A stretch of 64,000 bases of DNA. Source: Mastigias papua. Taxonomy: Eukaryota; Cnidaria; Scyphozoa; Rhizostomeae; Mastigiidae. The notes beneath the pieces were generated by a model that was given only the letters and a program-made list of their open reading frames with translations, was not told where the DNA came from and did not search any database. The stretch's first letter is position 1. The number at the start of each line of letters is the position of its first letter. Where the stretch lies: assembly GCA_964019165.1 (NCBI GenBank), contig OZ025287.1, positions 9,674,398 through 9,738,397 on the forward strand. Reading direction: 5' to 3'. Below are positions 1-16,729 of this stretch, piece after piece. A program made the translations under genes and the position numbers.

Positions 1-439
1 GAGGATGTCTTATTTACCCGGAGAGAGTATTTCTCGATTACTTAACTCATATTTGGATATATATCATTGATTAGATCCTTTCTTGTTATTAAATATGAAC
101 ACTGCTTAGTTGATCGAATGATTAATTAAATGATTAATTAATTGATTATCATGATTATTGATTGATTGATTCATTGACCGATTGATGGTTATGAGAGTAA
201 TTGAGAGACTGAAATGAGGTTATTTGAGGATTGATTTAGCACTTGATTGAGAGGTTGAATTGAGATTGAATTGTTGATTGGTTGATTGACTGACTGATTG
301 GTTGATTAAATGATTTGATGCTTATCTGTATAGTTTTATTTTCTTCTTTGTTATTTACCAATATACTCTCTGCTATCTATCGATGGATAAACGCTTTATT
401 AACCGTTTATCATTGACATTCTAGTTTCATCTTTTCCAG
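1..439. other. Intron sequence with GATT-type simple repeats
   Basis: No exon is visible before 440. Positions 110-310 hold an irregular GATT/ATTGATTG low-complexity stretch. The following exon (440-544) starts inside a codon, so this stretch should be an intron of the acid phosphatase gene whose 5' part lies outside the window. Confidence 0.5.
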
Positions 440-2495
<2,056 letters not shown>

Positions 2496-4439
2496 ACAAT
2501 TAATTATTGGCTGAACTTTAGGAAATGTTCAAGCTTTTCATGGCCATTCAGTTCGTCTTCAGAGCATTTAAATATAAGCACGGCTAAAAACGTCATTGTT
2601 GTTAACTGTCAGTCTTTTTTCAGGTGATAATCAATCAAGCCATTTCATGTTTCTTCATTTGCATGACATTTAGGCTTGTTCTTTGAGTTGTAATTATCAT
2701 TGCAACAAAATATGATTGCTATAGTTGACCGTGTAACCGCCCAGTGCCGAATGGTCGCTCTTTAAAATAGGCTGCTATTCGGTTATTCGGTCATTAACGT
2801 TATATATCGAAACTGGATGCTGGAATTTGTGATGAGGGTGCATCCCTACTAGCCAATGAATGAAACTTTGATTGCGTTGTTTGCTATTCAGGCTAGCAGA
2901 ATTTAGTGATAGGTCATTAATTACTTTCGGGGAAAGATGGAAGATATTTTTATGTATTTGATGGAAGTTTCTTCTCTCCTCTCAGATTTATGTAAAAATT
3001 TTGGTTACTAGTACTTCAGAAAACACCCCATACTGTTTCTTTTGAAATACTCTTTATTTTACATCCACCTCCCTCTGAGTGTGCAGAATTTTGGTCTCTC
3101 CTCCTAGATAACTTCCACCCCCTCCCCTGAAGAATTAATGGCCGGTCCCTTATTGTCGGTAGGTCTCATTAAAGGTTGTACTAATTTAAGATCTATAATG
3201 ATGTAAAAATAAGCTCTTATTAATTTATTTTCATAGTTTTTACATTATAAATGTGTCAGTTTGATGGAATGAGTTGTATGGACATAGAATCTCATATGCT
3301 AACGTCGACCTTGTCGGGTTTACCCAAAGGGTGTAATATGCATTCAGAATTTGTTGACGCAGGAGAAAAGCTCTGTTGGTCACTAAAAGGGCATTTTTCT
3401 CAAGGCTACGTTTAGAAGCAAGGGTCAACTTTACCACATTACTCACTAACCCAGTAACTTTGCTCTGGGTTCTTCCGTTCCCAAGTCTCTTGTTTTACAT
3501 AAATTCTATTCATTCCACGTTCAGTGCAGTTCGGTATGTATATAACTTTGTAGATTGTGAGGAAAAGAATTTGTTGAAATTCAACTATAATGTTCCTCAG
3601 AACTTAATGTATATGTTGATGTAAGCATATGATAGTTATTAATAACTTGCCTTTTGTCGTGTTCGCGTGTTCACAATATGTATTTGCCTTTTGTAAAGTT
3701 AATTTTTCGAAACTAGCATCGTACTCGATGCTATATTATTGCACTGAGAATACTCTTGTTTGTAAAATTCCTGAAATCCTACGAAACATTTTCTTTTGTC
3801 GTGTTGCTTCTTGATAAGTCGTGTCATGCATCGTGTCAGGCATCGTGTCGTGTCGTGTTGTGTCACAAGATATATATCAGTATTGGTAATATCAAAGCAC
3901 TGAACTTAGAGCTGCCGTTCAATATGTTAAGAAAGGGGCTGTACCGTGTCAGGCATCGTGTCGTGTCGTGTCAGGCATCGTGTCGTGTCGTGTTGTGTAC
4001 TGTTGGGGGTACTTCTATGGGTCGCACCGTTGACCAAACTAAGGACTTCATTCTATCTGGCCAAGTTGTGATACATGCAAAGTTATACAAGAGTCAAATG
4101 TATTTGGAGGAAAGTGTACAAAATACAGCAATGAAATGCTTGTTCATACTACTAAGTTGGGAACCCACCAAAATAGCCTGTGCTCGTTGGAAAGGGGGAC
4201 CGTGCCCCAAACGCTCTCCTTATTCTAACAAGGAGGGCTTACCCCCTAGCCCAGGTCTCAACGGCAGCCCTGACGCCTTCATAGATCTATATAAGGCAAA
4301 GAGATAAACAGACTCACGAACACAACTCAAAATATATTAGGGAATTAAAGACATTTGATGAAAACAGAAGTCCTTATAGAAGTTGAGTTCCTCAACTCAT
4401 CCTAGCTATAAAAAGTCAAGCTGCTATGAAGATTAGGAG
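2496..4439. other. Intergenic stretch without a recognised gene
   Basis: Downstream of the acid phosphatase stop codon. Several open frames of 60-180 codons exist, but none resembles a known protein or has supporting splice sites. Between about 3815 and 4000 there is a GTGTC/AGGCATCGTGTC minisatellite, which accounts for the longest open frame. Confidence 0.5.
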
Positions 4440-4588
4440 GTACTTTAAGGGCAACAGAATTTTGCAAAAGTTGGGAAATGAAAGCTTTAGAAAATGATTG
4501 AACCCATCAGAGCTCGAGAGCCAAGATCATGAGTTCGAGTCATGGTTTTGTTATGTTGTTTTCTCGCAATTTCATTTCACAACTTAGA
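4440..4588 (+). repeat. Degenerate tRNA-derived SINE
   Basis: Contains a B-box-like GAGTTCGAGTC followed by a tail resembling TTTTCTCGCACTTTCA. The same tail follows the tRNA-like unit at 35.88 kb (there on the minus strand). The upstream GGCAACAGAATTTTG also matches 36.165 kb. The A box is badly decayed. The LTR retrotransposon inserted a few bases beyond its end. Confidence 0.45.
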
Positions 4589-4595
4589 ATTATCA

Positions 4596-4796
4596 TGTGA
4601 CGCTTTGTTCTACTAATTAGTTTATAAGCTTGTGTTAGCCTCGCTTTGAGGTAGACTTTCGTACATAAAAAAAGAGCTTTGGTGAGTGCGTGCTGTGTTG
4701 TGAGTTGAGACGAAGAAGCATCTGTTATTCGTTAGTCTGTGTCTTTTCTACTCTGTCATCCTTCTCTGGATAAAAACGGGACTCGAACCCGTCACA
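4596..4796 (+). repeat. 5' LTR
   Basis: 201-bp long terminal repeat, TG...CA bounded. Compared with the 3' copy it has GTACAT and seven A's where the other has an uninterrupted A run. Its last 20 bases contain CGGGACTCGAACCCG, a small palindrome resembling the antisense of a tRNA T arm. Confidence 0.95.
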
Positions 4797-4798
4797 AA

Positions 4799-4821
4799 TG
4801 GTGGCCAGTGTGGGTCTCGAA
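4799..4821 (+). promoter_or_regulatory. tRNA primer-binding site
   Basis: Starts two bases after the LTR with TGGT. Its complement has exact tRNA 3'-end geometry: T loop TTCGAGA, T stem CCCAC, acceptor strand ACTGGCC, then A and CCA. A host tRNA with acceptor GGCCAGT would prime reverse transcription. I could not name the tRNA with certainty; an arginine tRNA is a guess. Confidence 0.85.
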
Positions 4822-4830
4822 AAGTAAAGG

Positions 4831-5790
4831 ATGGCATTTTTCAATGGACCTGATTTAGAGCAGGGTAGGATGCTTGAAGATGGAGAGTTTCCGCAACAAG
4901 GTTTGGTTCCTCAACTTTTTGGAAATAACGATGTTCGCTACAGACCCCAACGAATAGTGCCAAGACGGTCTGTGGTAGAGATTGCAAAATTCGGGGGAGA
5001 AGACAAGGAGGACATTATCGAGTGGCTAGATAGCTGGAATCGCTCAGTAGCCGCAAATGGTTGGACTCCGGAGGAAGAACAGGTAATGCTACCCTTGTAT
5101 CTCGTTGGTCGCGCTAGCCAGCATTATCGCACCATTGCACAACAGTTTAGAAATGACATTATCTTGTTAAAACTAGAGATAGAGAAGCATTTCAACTCTC
5201 CTTCCCAAAGGCTTCAATTCAGAAATGTACTTGGGGAGAGGTACCAAAAGCCCCATGAATCTGTGGCTGACTTTTATGAGGATGTCTGCAGGTTAGTGCA
5301 GCGGGGATGGAGTCAAAAATCCCCAGAGTTCCAAAAGGAGAAGTCCCTAGAATATTTTATTAAAGGTCTGAAGCCAACAATCAAAAAGATATTTTGGGGC
5401 GAAGAAGTTGAAGATATAGACCTTGCTTATCAAAAGGCTCGTACACGAGAACTTTATTTAATTTCTAAGAAGGGAAAGAGTGAGGTCCGAGCTGTTGACT
5501 CAACGCCTAGTGAGACAGTCTGTCCTAGCAGTAAAGACTTTTCGGAGCTGCTTGAAGGTATGAAAATGTTAATGGATAACCAGAAACGCATTATTGACAT
5601 GCAGCTTAAAAACTTTGAAGTCCCCCCGGAATCAGGTTGCAGCTATACCAGTGCTAGGGAGGTAAAGTCTAGGGCACCCATGCATAGGAGAATGGACATT
5701 GAATGCTGGAATTGTGGGAAACGAGGGCATTTCGCAAATAAATGTAATCAGCCACGTACTCCTAGAAAATCGGAAGCCAGTCAAGATTGA
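4831..5790 (+). CDS. gag: Gag (capsid-nucleocapsid) of the LTR element
   Basis: 319 residues starting at the first ATG after the primer site. The middle (about residues 60-190) has the helical Ty3/gypsy capsid pattern, including a VLGERYQK..ESV.DFYEDV segment. A CCHC zinc knuckle lies at residues 292-305 (C-x2-C-x4-H-x4-C, CWNCGKRGHFANKC) and should bind RNA during packaging. It ends with TGA at 5788-5790, which is followed in the same frame by pol. Confidence 0.93.
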   Translation: MAFFNGPDLEQGRMLEDGEFPQQGLVPQLFGNNDVRYRPQRIVPRRSVVEIAKFGGEDKEDIIEWLDSWNRSVAANGWTPEEEQVMLPLYLVGRASQHYRTIAQQFRNDIILLKLEIEKHFNSPSQRLQFRNVLGERYQKPHESVADFYEDVCRLVQRGWSQKSPEFQKEKSLEYFIKGLKPTIKKIFWGEEVEDIDLAYQKARTRELYLISKKGKSEVRAVDSTPSETVCPSSKDFSELLEGMKMLMDNQKRIIDMQLKNFEVPPESGCSYTSAREVKSRAPMHRRMDIECWNCGKRGHFANKCNQPRTPRKSEASQD

Positions 5791-5794
5791 CTAG
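5788..5794 (+). promoter_or_regulatory. Candidate stop-codon readthrough signal between gag and pol
   Basis: The bases read TGA CTA G, the best-known leaky stop context in eukaryotes. Gag and pol are in the same frame, no other stop lies between 5791 and the pol stop at 9487, and there is no ATG in pol until after the protease DTG motif. Readthrough is therefore the simplest way to make Gag-Pol. Confidence 0.75.
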
Positions 5795-8700
5795 AAGTAG
5801 GATATAATGTAAATAAACTTCGGAGAGTACCAAATGAAGCTAAAGTTGTTAATCTTAATGCGGATAGACACTCTATAAAGCAACAGGGCTACATTGCTGG
5901 TTTTGTTAATGGAATTAGTACCCTATTGTTAATCGATACAGGAGCGGACATTTCATTAATGTCCAAAGAGATTTATGACCAACTGGCTGACAAGCCCGAG
6001 CTTTGCGCTGTTGATATTGATTTGTTTAGTGCTAGTGGAACTTTATTGTCCAGTGTTGGAAAGTCAGACTTGTTTATTACATTGAATAATTGCGTTTTCA
6101 AACATACCGTTGTTGTTATTGAAAACTTTTCGTATGATTTTATTCTTGGTAAAGACTTTCTCGTTGCGCACAAAGCCACTATTGACTTTGGAAATTCGTT
6201 ATTATGTTTACCTGATGTTGTTGTCGAATTTACTTCTCCGAAACGAAAGTTTATCGTATCCACTGTATCGGACGTTTGTATATCGGCAAAAACCACTGTA
6301 GCAGTACAAACTAAACTTCCAGAATTTAACGAAAATAGTGATTTATTCGTGGAAGGAGGATTTTCTGAGGACAATCAATTATTTATTGCTAGGATTTTGA
6401 CTAAGGTTAGGCCGTATAGCAATAAGATAACTGTACAGGTAACGAACCTATCAGATCGTTCTGTGTATCTGCCTAAATGTACAGACATCGCAGAGGTTAC
6501 CCCATTTGTTGAACAGCGTGACTCCTGCGCAGAGGACACTCACGTTGCAGCGGTGTTTACTGATAGAGACGCTTCGAGCGATATTTTGTCGGAAGATGAT
6601 TTGAAAATTGCCCATTTAGAACGGGAACAAAGGCGTCGTTTAGTAGAACTTTTACGAGAACTTCAAATCACTAAAGACCCTACTTTAGGGCAAGTGGAAA
6701 TAGTGAAGCATAATATTAACGTCGGTGATGCAACACCAATAAAACAGCAACCTTATAGAGTGCCATTAGCAAAAAAGTGTTTGATTGATGAGGAGGTTGA
6801 GAAACTACTTGTCAAGGAGATAATTAGGCCGTCTATTAGCCCTTGGTCGTCACCAATTGTACTTGTTTCTAAGCCCGATGGTTCAATTCGCTTTTGCATT
6901 GACTATAGAAAGGTTAATTCCGTCACAAAAAAGGATGCTTATCCATTGCCTAGAATAGATGAGACGTTGCATGCATTGGGCGGGGCTAAGTATTTTACGA
7001 CGCTTGACTTGCAAAGCGGTTATTGGCAAGTTGGTTTAGATGAAAAATCTAAGGAAATTACTGCCTTTTCAACAACTAGGGGTCACTGGGAATTTAATGT
7101 GATGCCCTTTGGTTTGACGAATGCCCCTGCTACTTTCCAACGTTTGATGGATTTTGTATTGACGGGATTGCACTGGAGTCACTGCTTGGTTTATTTAGAT
7201 GACGTCATAATTTTCGGTAAAACGTTTGACGAACATCAAGAGCGCCTGCGCATCGTTTTAAACAGACTTTGTGAAGCAGGTTTAACCTTAAAACCGTCAA
7301 AGTGCCAATGGGCAAGAACAGAGGTGAAATATCTTGGACATTTAATAAGTGGAGAAGGGATAAAACCTGACCCTGGGAAAATCACCGCAGTTAAGAATTT
7401 TCCGATCCCTAGAAACAGAACTGAAGTTCGCGCCTTTTTAGGTCTTGCCTCATACTATCGGAGATTTATTCAAGATTTTGCAACTATCGTTAAACCGTTA
7501 ACGGAGTTAACAAAAACCAAGGGAAATTCGCTATTTTCTTGGACGCAAGAGGCGGATATTGTGTTTGCTAAACTGAAGAATCTTTTGATACAAGCTCCCA
7601 TACTTGGGTGCCCTGATTATAAAAGCCCTTTTATTGTGCAAACTGATGCAAGTAACCACGGAATTGGGGTGGTGCTAGCTCAGAATCAAAAGGGAAAGGA
7701 AGTTGTAATTGCATATGCTAGTCGCCAACTTAGGCCTAGTGAAATAAAATATGCGGCAATTCAAAAAGAGTGTCTTGCAATTGTGTGGGGTATAAAACAT
7801 TTCCATTATTATCTATATGGACAGCCAAACTTTACTGTTATAACCGATCACTGCCCATTGCAGTGGATAAAACGTATGCAGCCGAAAAACCAAATGATAC
7901 AGCGCTGGATTTGTGAATTGCAAGGCTATTCGTTTACTGTAAGTCATCGAGCAGGTAAATCGAATGGAAATGCTGATGCATTATCAAGGTGTCCTATTTC
8001 TTCAAATTTAGATGAATTAGAATCATGTAGCAAAAGCTGGGATGTTGCAATATTAGATGCAGTGGACATAAGTGACCAACAGGATTCAGACTTGTCTATA
8101 ATGGAAATGAAAGATTTCTTAGCAAACGAAAAATTGCCAAAAGATTTAGAGGGTAGAAAGAAAGTTGAATACTTTTCTGATAACTATTTCTTAGAGGACG
8201 ACGTTCTTTACCATTGTTGGACCCCGAAAGTATATGGTAATAATTGTAGAACAAGGAAACAGTTAGTTGTTCCTTTGAAGGAACGGGGAAAGATATTAGT
8301 GCATTGCCATGATGAACAAGGACACCCAGGTTTCATGAGAACGTACTCGAAAATAAGAGAGAATTATTTCTGGATTACTATGAAAAAGGATATTGCACGA
8401 CACTGTAAGAATTGTAAGGGATGTGTTAAGCGCAAATCACCCAAAAACAGGACAAGGATTCCATTAAATCCTATTGAAAGCAACGCACCCCTTGAAATAG
8501 TGGGTATCGATTTTGTTGGACCACTTCCTTTAACAGAGGATGGTAATAGATATATTATGACTTTCCAGGACCATTTTACCCGTTGGCCTGCAGCTTTTCC
8601 ATTAAAGAAGGCAACTGAAATTGAAGTAGTTGATTGTATTCATTCGTTTTCGCGGGATTTTGGATACCCTGACAAAATCTTGTCTGATCGAGGGTCAGCT

Positions 8701-9489
8701 TTTCTATCGGATATAGTAAAAAGGGCTTGTAAACAATTGAAAATCCGACACGATAAGACTTCTGCATACAATCCTCAAGCGAATGGGTTGTGTGAACGGT
8801 TTCATGATACTTTAAAAACATCGTTATCACTGGTAATTAATGAAGGGAAAAATGACTGGGATTCTTTCGTTCCAGATATAATTGCGGCGTACCGTACCAC
8901 TCCACATAGTGTGACAAAAGAGACACCTTGTTTCCTAATGTTCGGTCGTCAGTTCAGAGTATCGCCCAGCGTTGAATTCCAGCCACCAACGCGTTTGTAT
9001 ACGGAAGACTTCGTTAGCGAAAGAAATAATAGCTTGCGGCAAGCATATGCAATAGTACGGGATTTGAACATGAGAGAGAGAGAGAGGCATAAAGTTGCGT
9101 ACGATAAGAGGTACAATGCTCAGGGTACAGAGTTTAGTATTGGTGATTCTGTCTATCTTAAGGCCGGCGAGCGTAAAACGGGCCTAGACAGGAATCATTG
9201 GTTCGGCCCTTATCGAATCATAGAGTTAATTTCCAACGAGAATGTGAAGTTAAATATGCCTGACTCAAATAGACACCCCGTGGTGAACATAAATCGTTTG
9301 AAAAGGGATAATGCAGACGACCCTGCGGAAATATGTAAATCAATTCGTACGGTATTGGACAAAATGCGCACTCGGAATGAAAAAGGTCGATTAGAAACTA
9401 AGTATTTTGTAGAACTCCATAATGGTGAGACTACGTGGATTGCGGACGATTTTGTAAGCGCAGAGTTGTTGAAAGACTTCAAACGTTGA
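5791..9489 (+). CDS. pol: Pol polyprotein: protease, reverse transcriptase, RNase H, integrase
   Basis: Open from directly after the gag TGA. Domains in order: aspartic protease (LIDTGADIS at 5929), reverse transcriptase (YLDD active site at 7192-7203), RNase H (QTDASNHG near 7640), and integrase. The integrase has an HHCC zinc finger at about 8302-8435 and a catalytic triad D at 8509, D at 8686 and E at 8794, with exact D-35-E spacing. A GPY/F module follows near 9205, and the last ~45 residues (TKYFVELHNGETTWI) look like a degenerate chromodomain. The PR-RT-RH-IN order fixes the element as Ty3/gypsy. The whole frame is intact. It should be translated only by readthrough from gag. Confidence 0.95.
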   Translation, partial: LEVGYNVNKLRRVPNEAKVVNLNADRHSIKQQGYIAGFVNGISTLLLIDTGADISLMSKEIYDQLADKPELCAVDIDLFSASGTLLSSVGKSDLFITLNNCVFKHTVVVIENFSYDFILGKDFLVAHKATIDFGNSLLCLPDVVVEFTSPKRKFIVSTVSDVCISAKTTVAVQTKLPEFNENSDLFVEGGFSEDNQLFIARILTKVRPYSNKITVQVTNLSDRSVYLPKCTDIAEVTPFVEQRDSCAEDTHVAAVFTDRDASSDILSEDDLKIAHLEREQRRRLVELLRELQITKDPTLGQVEIVKHNINVGDATPIKQQPYRVPLAKKCLIDEEVEKLLVKEIIRPSISPWSSPIVLVSKPDGSIRFCIDYRKVNSVTKKDAYPLPRIDETLHALGGAKYFTTLDLQSGYWQVGLDEKSKEITAFSTTRGHWEFNVMPFGLTNAPATFQRLMDFVLTGLHWSHCLVYLDDVIIFGKTFDEHQERLRIVLNRLCEAGLTLKPSKCQWARTEVKYLGHLISGEGIKPDPGKITAVKNFPIPRNRTEVRAFLGLASYYRRFIQDFATIVKPLTELTKTKGNSLFSWTQEADIVFAKLKNLLIQAPILGCPDYKSPFIVQTDASNHGIGVVLAQNQKGKEVVIAYASRQLRPSEIKYAAIQKECLAIVWGIKHFHYYLYGQPNFTVITDHCPLQWIKRMQPKNQMIQRWICELQGYSFTVSHRAGKSNGNADALSRCPISSNLDELESCSKSWDVAILDAVDISDQQDSDLSIMEMKDFLANEKLPKDLEGRKKVEYFSDNYFLEDDVLYHCWTPKVYGNNCRTRKQLVVPLKERGKILVHCHDEQGHPGFMRTYSKIRENYFWITMKKDIARHCKNCKGCVKRKSPKNRTRIPLNPIESNAPLEIVGIDFVGPLPLTEDGNRYIMTFQDHFTRWPAAFPLKKATEIEVVDCIHSFSRDFGYPDKILSDRGSAFLSDIVKRACKQLKIRHDKTSAYNPQANGLCERFHDTLKTSLSLVINEGKNDWDSFVPDIIAAYRTTPHSVTKETPCFLMFGRQFRVSPSVEFQPPTRLYTEDFVSERNNSLRQAYAIVRDLNMRERERHKVAYDKRYNAQGTEFSIGDSVYLKAGERKTGLDRNHWFGPYRIIELISNENVKLNMPDSNRHPVVNINRLKRDNADDPAEICKSIRTVLDKMRTRNEKGRLETKYFVELHNGETTWIADDFVSAELLKDFKR

Positions 9490-10004
9490 AGATTGAGTTT
9501 CATAGCTACTTTTACCTTGCTTACTAGTTGTTAATTTGTTGTTGTTGTTGCTGTTGTTCTGTTGAGCATGGACTCCTGATTCTTGATATAATATAACCTT
9601 CATTCGATTGAATTGAATTGGATTGAAATTGAATACAGTCAATCATCCATACGTTACGTATATTTGCTGTTCTACTCTTGGCCTTGAGCAACTGACTGAA
9701 TTTTCAGAGCGATTACAACTAAAGTCTTGAAAAAGTCTAGGATCGTCACCTGATTCGCCGAGAAGCCAAAGCCTATAGACCGAAATTACGGTTTTTTCAA
9801 TCGAATATACTTATTGTGACTCTTTGCTGGTTCAAAGTTTACTTATGAAGATTTATCAAGAACATTCTGAGTGAAGAAGGACTACTACTACGTACTTTCA
9901 ATGTACTCACATATTTGACTGTTTCTTGAAGACTTTATTTGTTATAGTACTAAACCTTTAGATTGTCAATTCCTGTTTCCAGGAAGTGAAATCTAGGGGG
10001 GAGG
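9490..10004 (+). other. Retrotransposon 3' untranslated region with polypurine tract
   Basis: About 515 bp between the pol stop and the 3' LTR without a coding frame. It ends in the polypurine tract AGGGGGGAGG just before 10005, which would prime plus-strand DNA synthesis. Confidence 0.8.
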
Positions 10005-10207
10005 TGTGACGCTTTGTTCTACTAATTAGTTTATAAGCTTGTGTTAGCCTCGCTTTGAGGTAGACTTTCGTACAAAAAAAAAAAGAGCTTTGGTGAGTGC
10101 GTGCTGTGTTGTGAGTTGAGACGAAGAAGCATCTGTTATTCGTTAGTCTGTGTCTTTTCTACTCTGTCATCCTTCTCTGGATAAAAACGGGACTCGAACC
10201 CGTCACA
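10005..10207 (+). repeat. 3' LTR
   Basis: 203-bp copy of the 5' LTR, nearly identical to it, followed by the target duplication ATCA. Confidence 0.95.
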
Positions 10208-10211
10208 ATCA

Positions 10212-10696
10212 TGCTTTCCCATGGAATAAAGGGAATGATGAGAGGCCCATCATTGTAATGCGCACTTAAAAGACGTCTGTTCAGCAGTTAAAGTACTTCT
10301 GCTCAGAAAGCCAAGACTTAGTCTTACGTCCCACTGTCAATCAAGGAAACTATCTTCATATCGATTCATATTTCATTTAAATTTATTTCATTTCGTTTTC
10401 TCAGTTGATATCGTCTCTAAAAGTGCCCTGAAGTAATCTGTTCTATGATTTTATGTAATTTGAAACGTGTGTTGTTCCTCTTGTGCATCTCTAAGTTGTC
10501 ACTTGATGCCTTGTGCCTCTTTCCCTGGGTCTAACTCCCTCATACCTCGACGGCAAAACGACTTCTGGCTTTCATTATGACGTAATTTGGGTCCAGATTT
10601 CTTCTGTGCATTTTTGGTAGCTGTGAAGGTGCGTGGTTCGATTTAGAATCCAAACACTGCACAGATTGAAGGGAAGTCAAATTTCGATGGCCAAGA
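10212..10696. other. Upstream region of the PRELID2-like gene
   Basis: About 485 bp between the retrotransposon and the PRELID2-like start codon. It should contain the promoter and 5' leader, but no clear core element was seen. The retrotransposon now lies immediately upstream. Confidence 0.4.
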
Positions 10697-16584
<5,888 letters not shown>

Positions 16585-16696
16585 TTGCTCCTTCGTTGCT
16601 TTTTTATGACATACACACTTCTAACCTACACACCATACACTTCCACAGCAGCTTTTTAGCCAATTGTAACTGAGCATTTCTTACCGCTTTTTTCAG

Positions 16697-16729
16697 AGTG
16701 TAACCATCATGGAGGAGCTTCTATCATGA
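16697..16729 (+). CDS. PRELID2: Alternative last exon of the PRELID2-like gene
   Basis: Acceptor tttttcag precedes 16697; the exon reads SVTIMEELLS then TGA. It has the same phase (0) as the exon at 16540 and encodes a near-copy of its GIIIMEDLLSS end. The two exons are 113 bp apart. They look like a duplicated terminal exon, either used alternatively or with one being a relic. Confidence 0.55.
   Translation, partial: SVTIMEELLS

Larger units (their letters stand above)
4592..10211 (+). mobile_element. Complete Ty3/gypsy LTR retrotransposon
   Basis: Full element of about 5.6 kb: LTRs of 201 and 203 bp (4596-4796, 10005-10207), both beginning TGTGACGC and ending GTCACA, flanked by a 4-bp target duplication ATCA (4592-4595, 10208-10211). 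It has a tRNA primer site at 4799, gag, pol in the order PR-RT-RNaseH-IN (the order of Ty3/gypsy), and a purine tract before the 3' LTR. No env-like frame follows pol. The two LTRs differ by eye only at one T/A and two A's in a poly-A run, and the reading frames are intact, so insertion was recent and the copy may still be active. Confidence 0.95.

Noticed and set aside
3756..4307. 183-codon open frame
   Set aside because: Largely a GTGTCGTGTC minisatellite with no similarity and no splice context.
5926..5928. Independent pol start codon
   Set aside because: The codon is TTG, inside the protease; no ATG precedes the DTG motif, so readthrough from gag is preferred.
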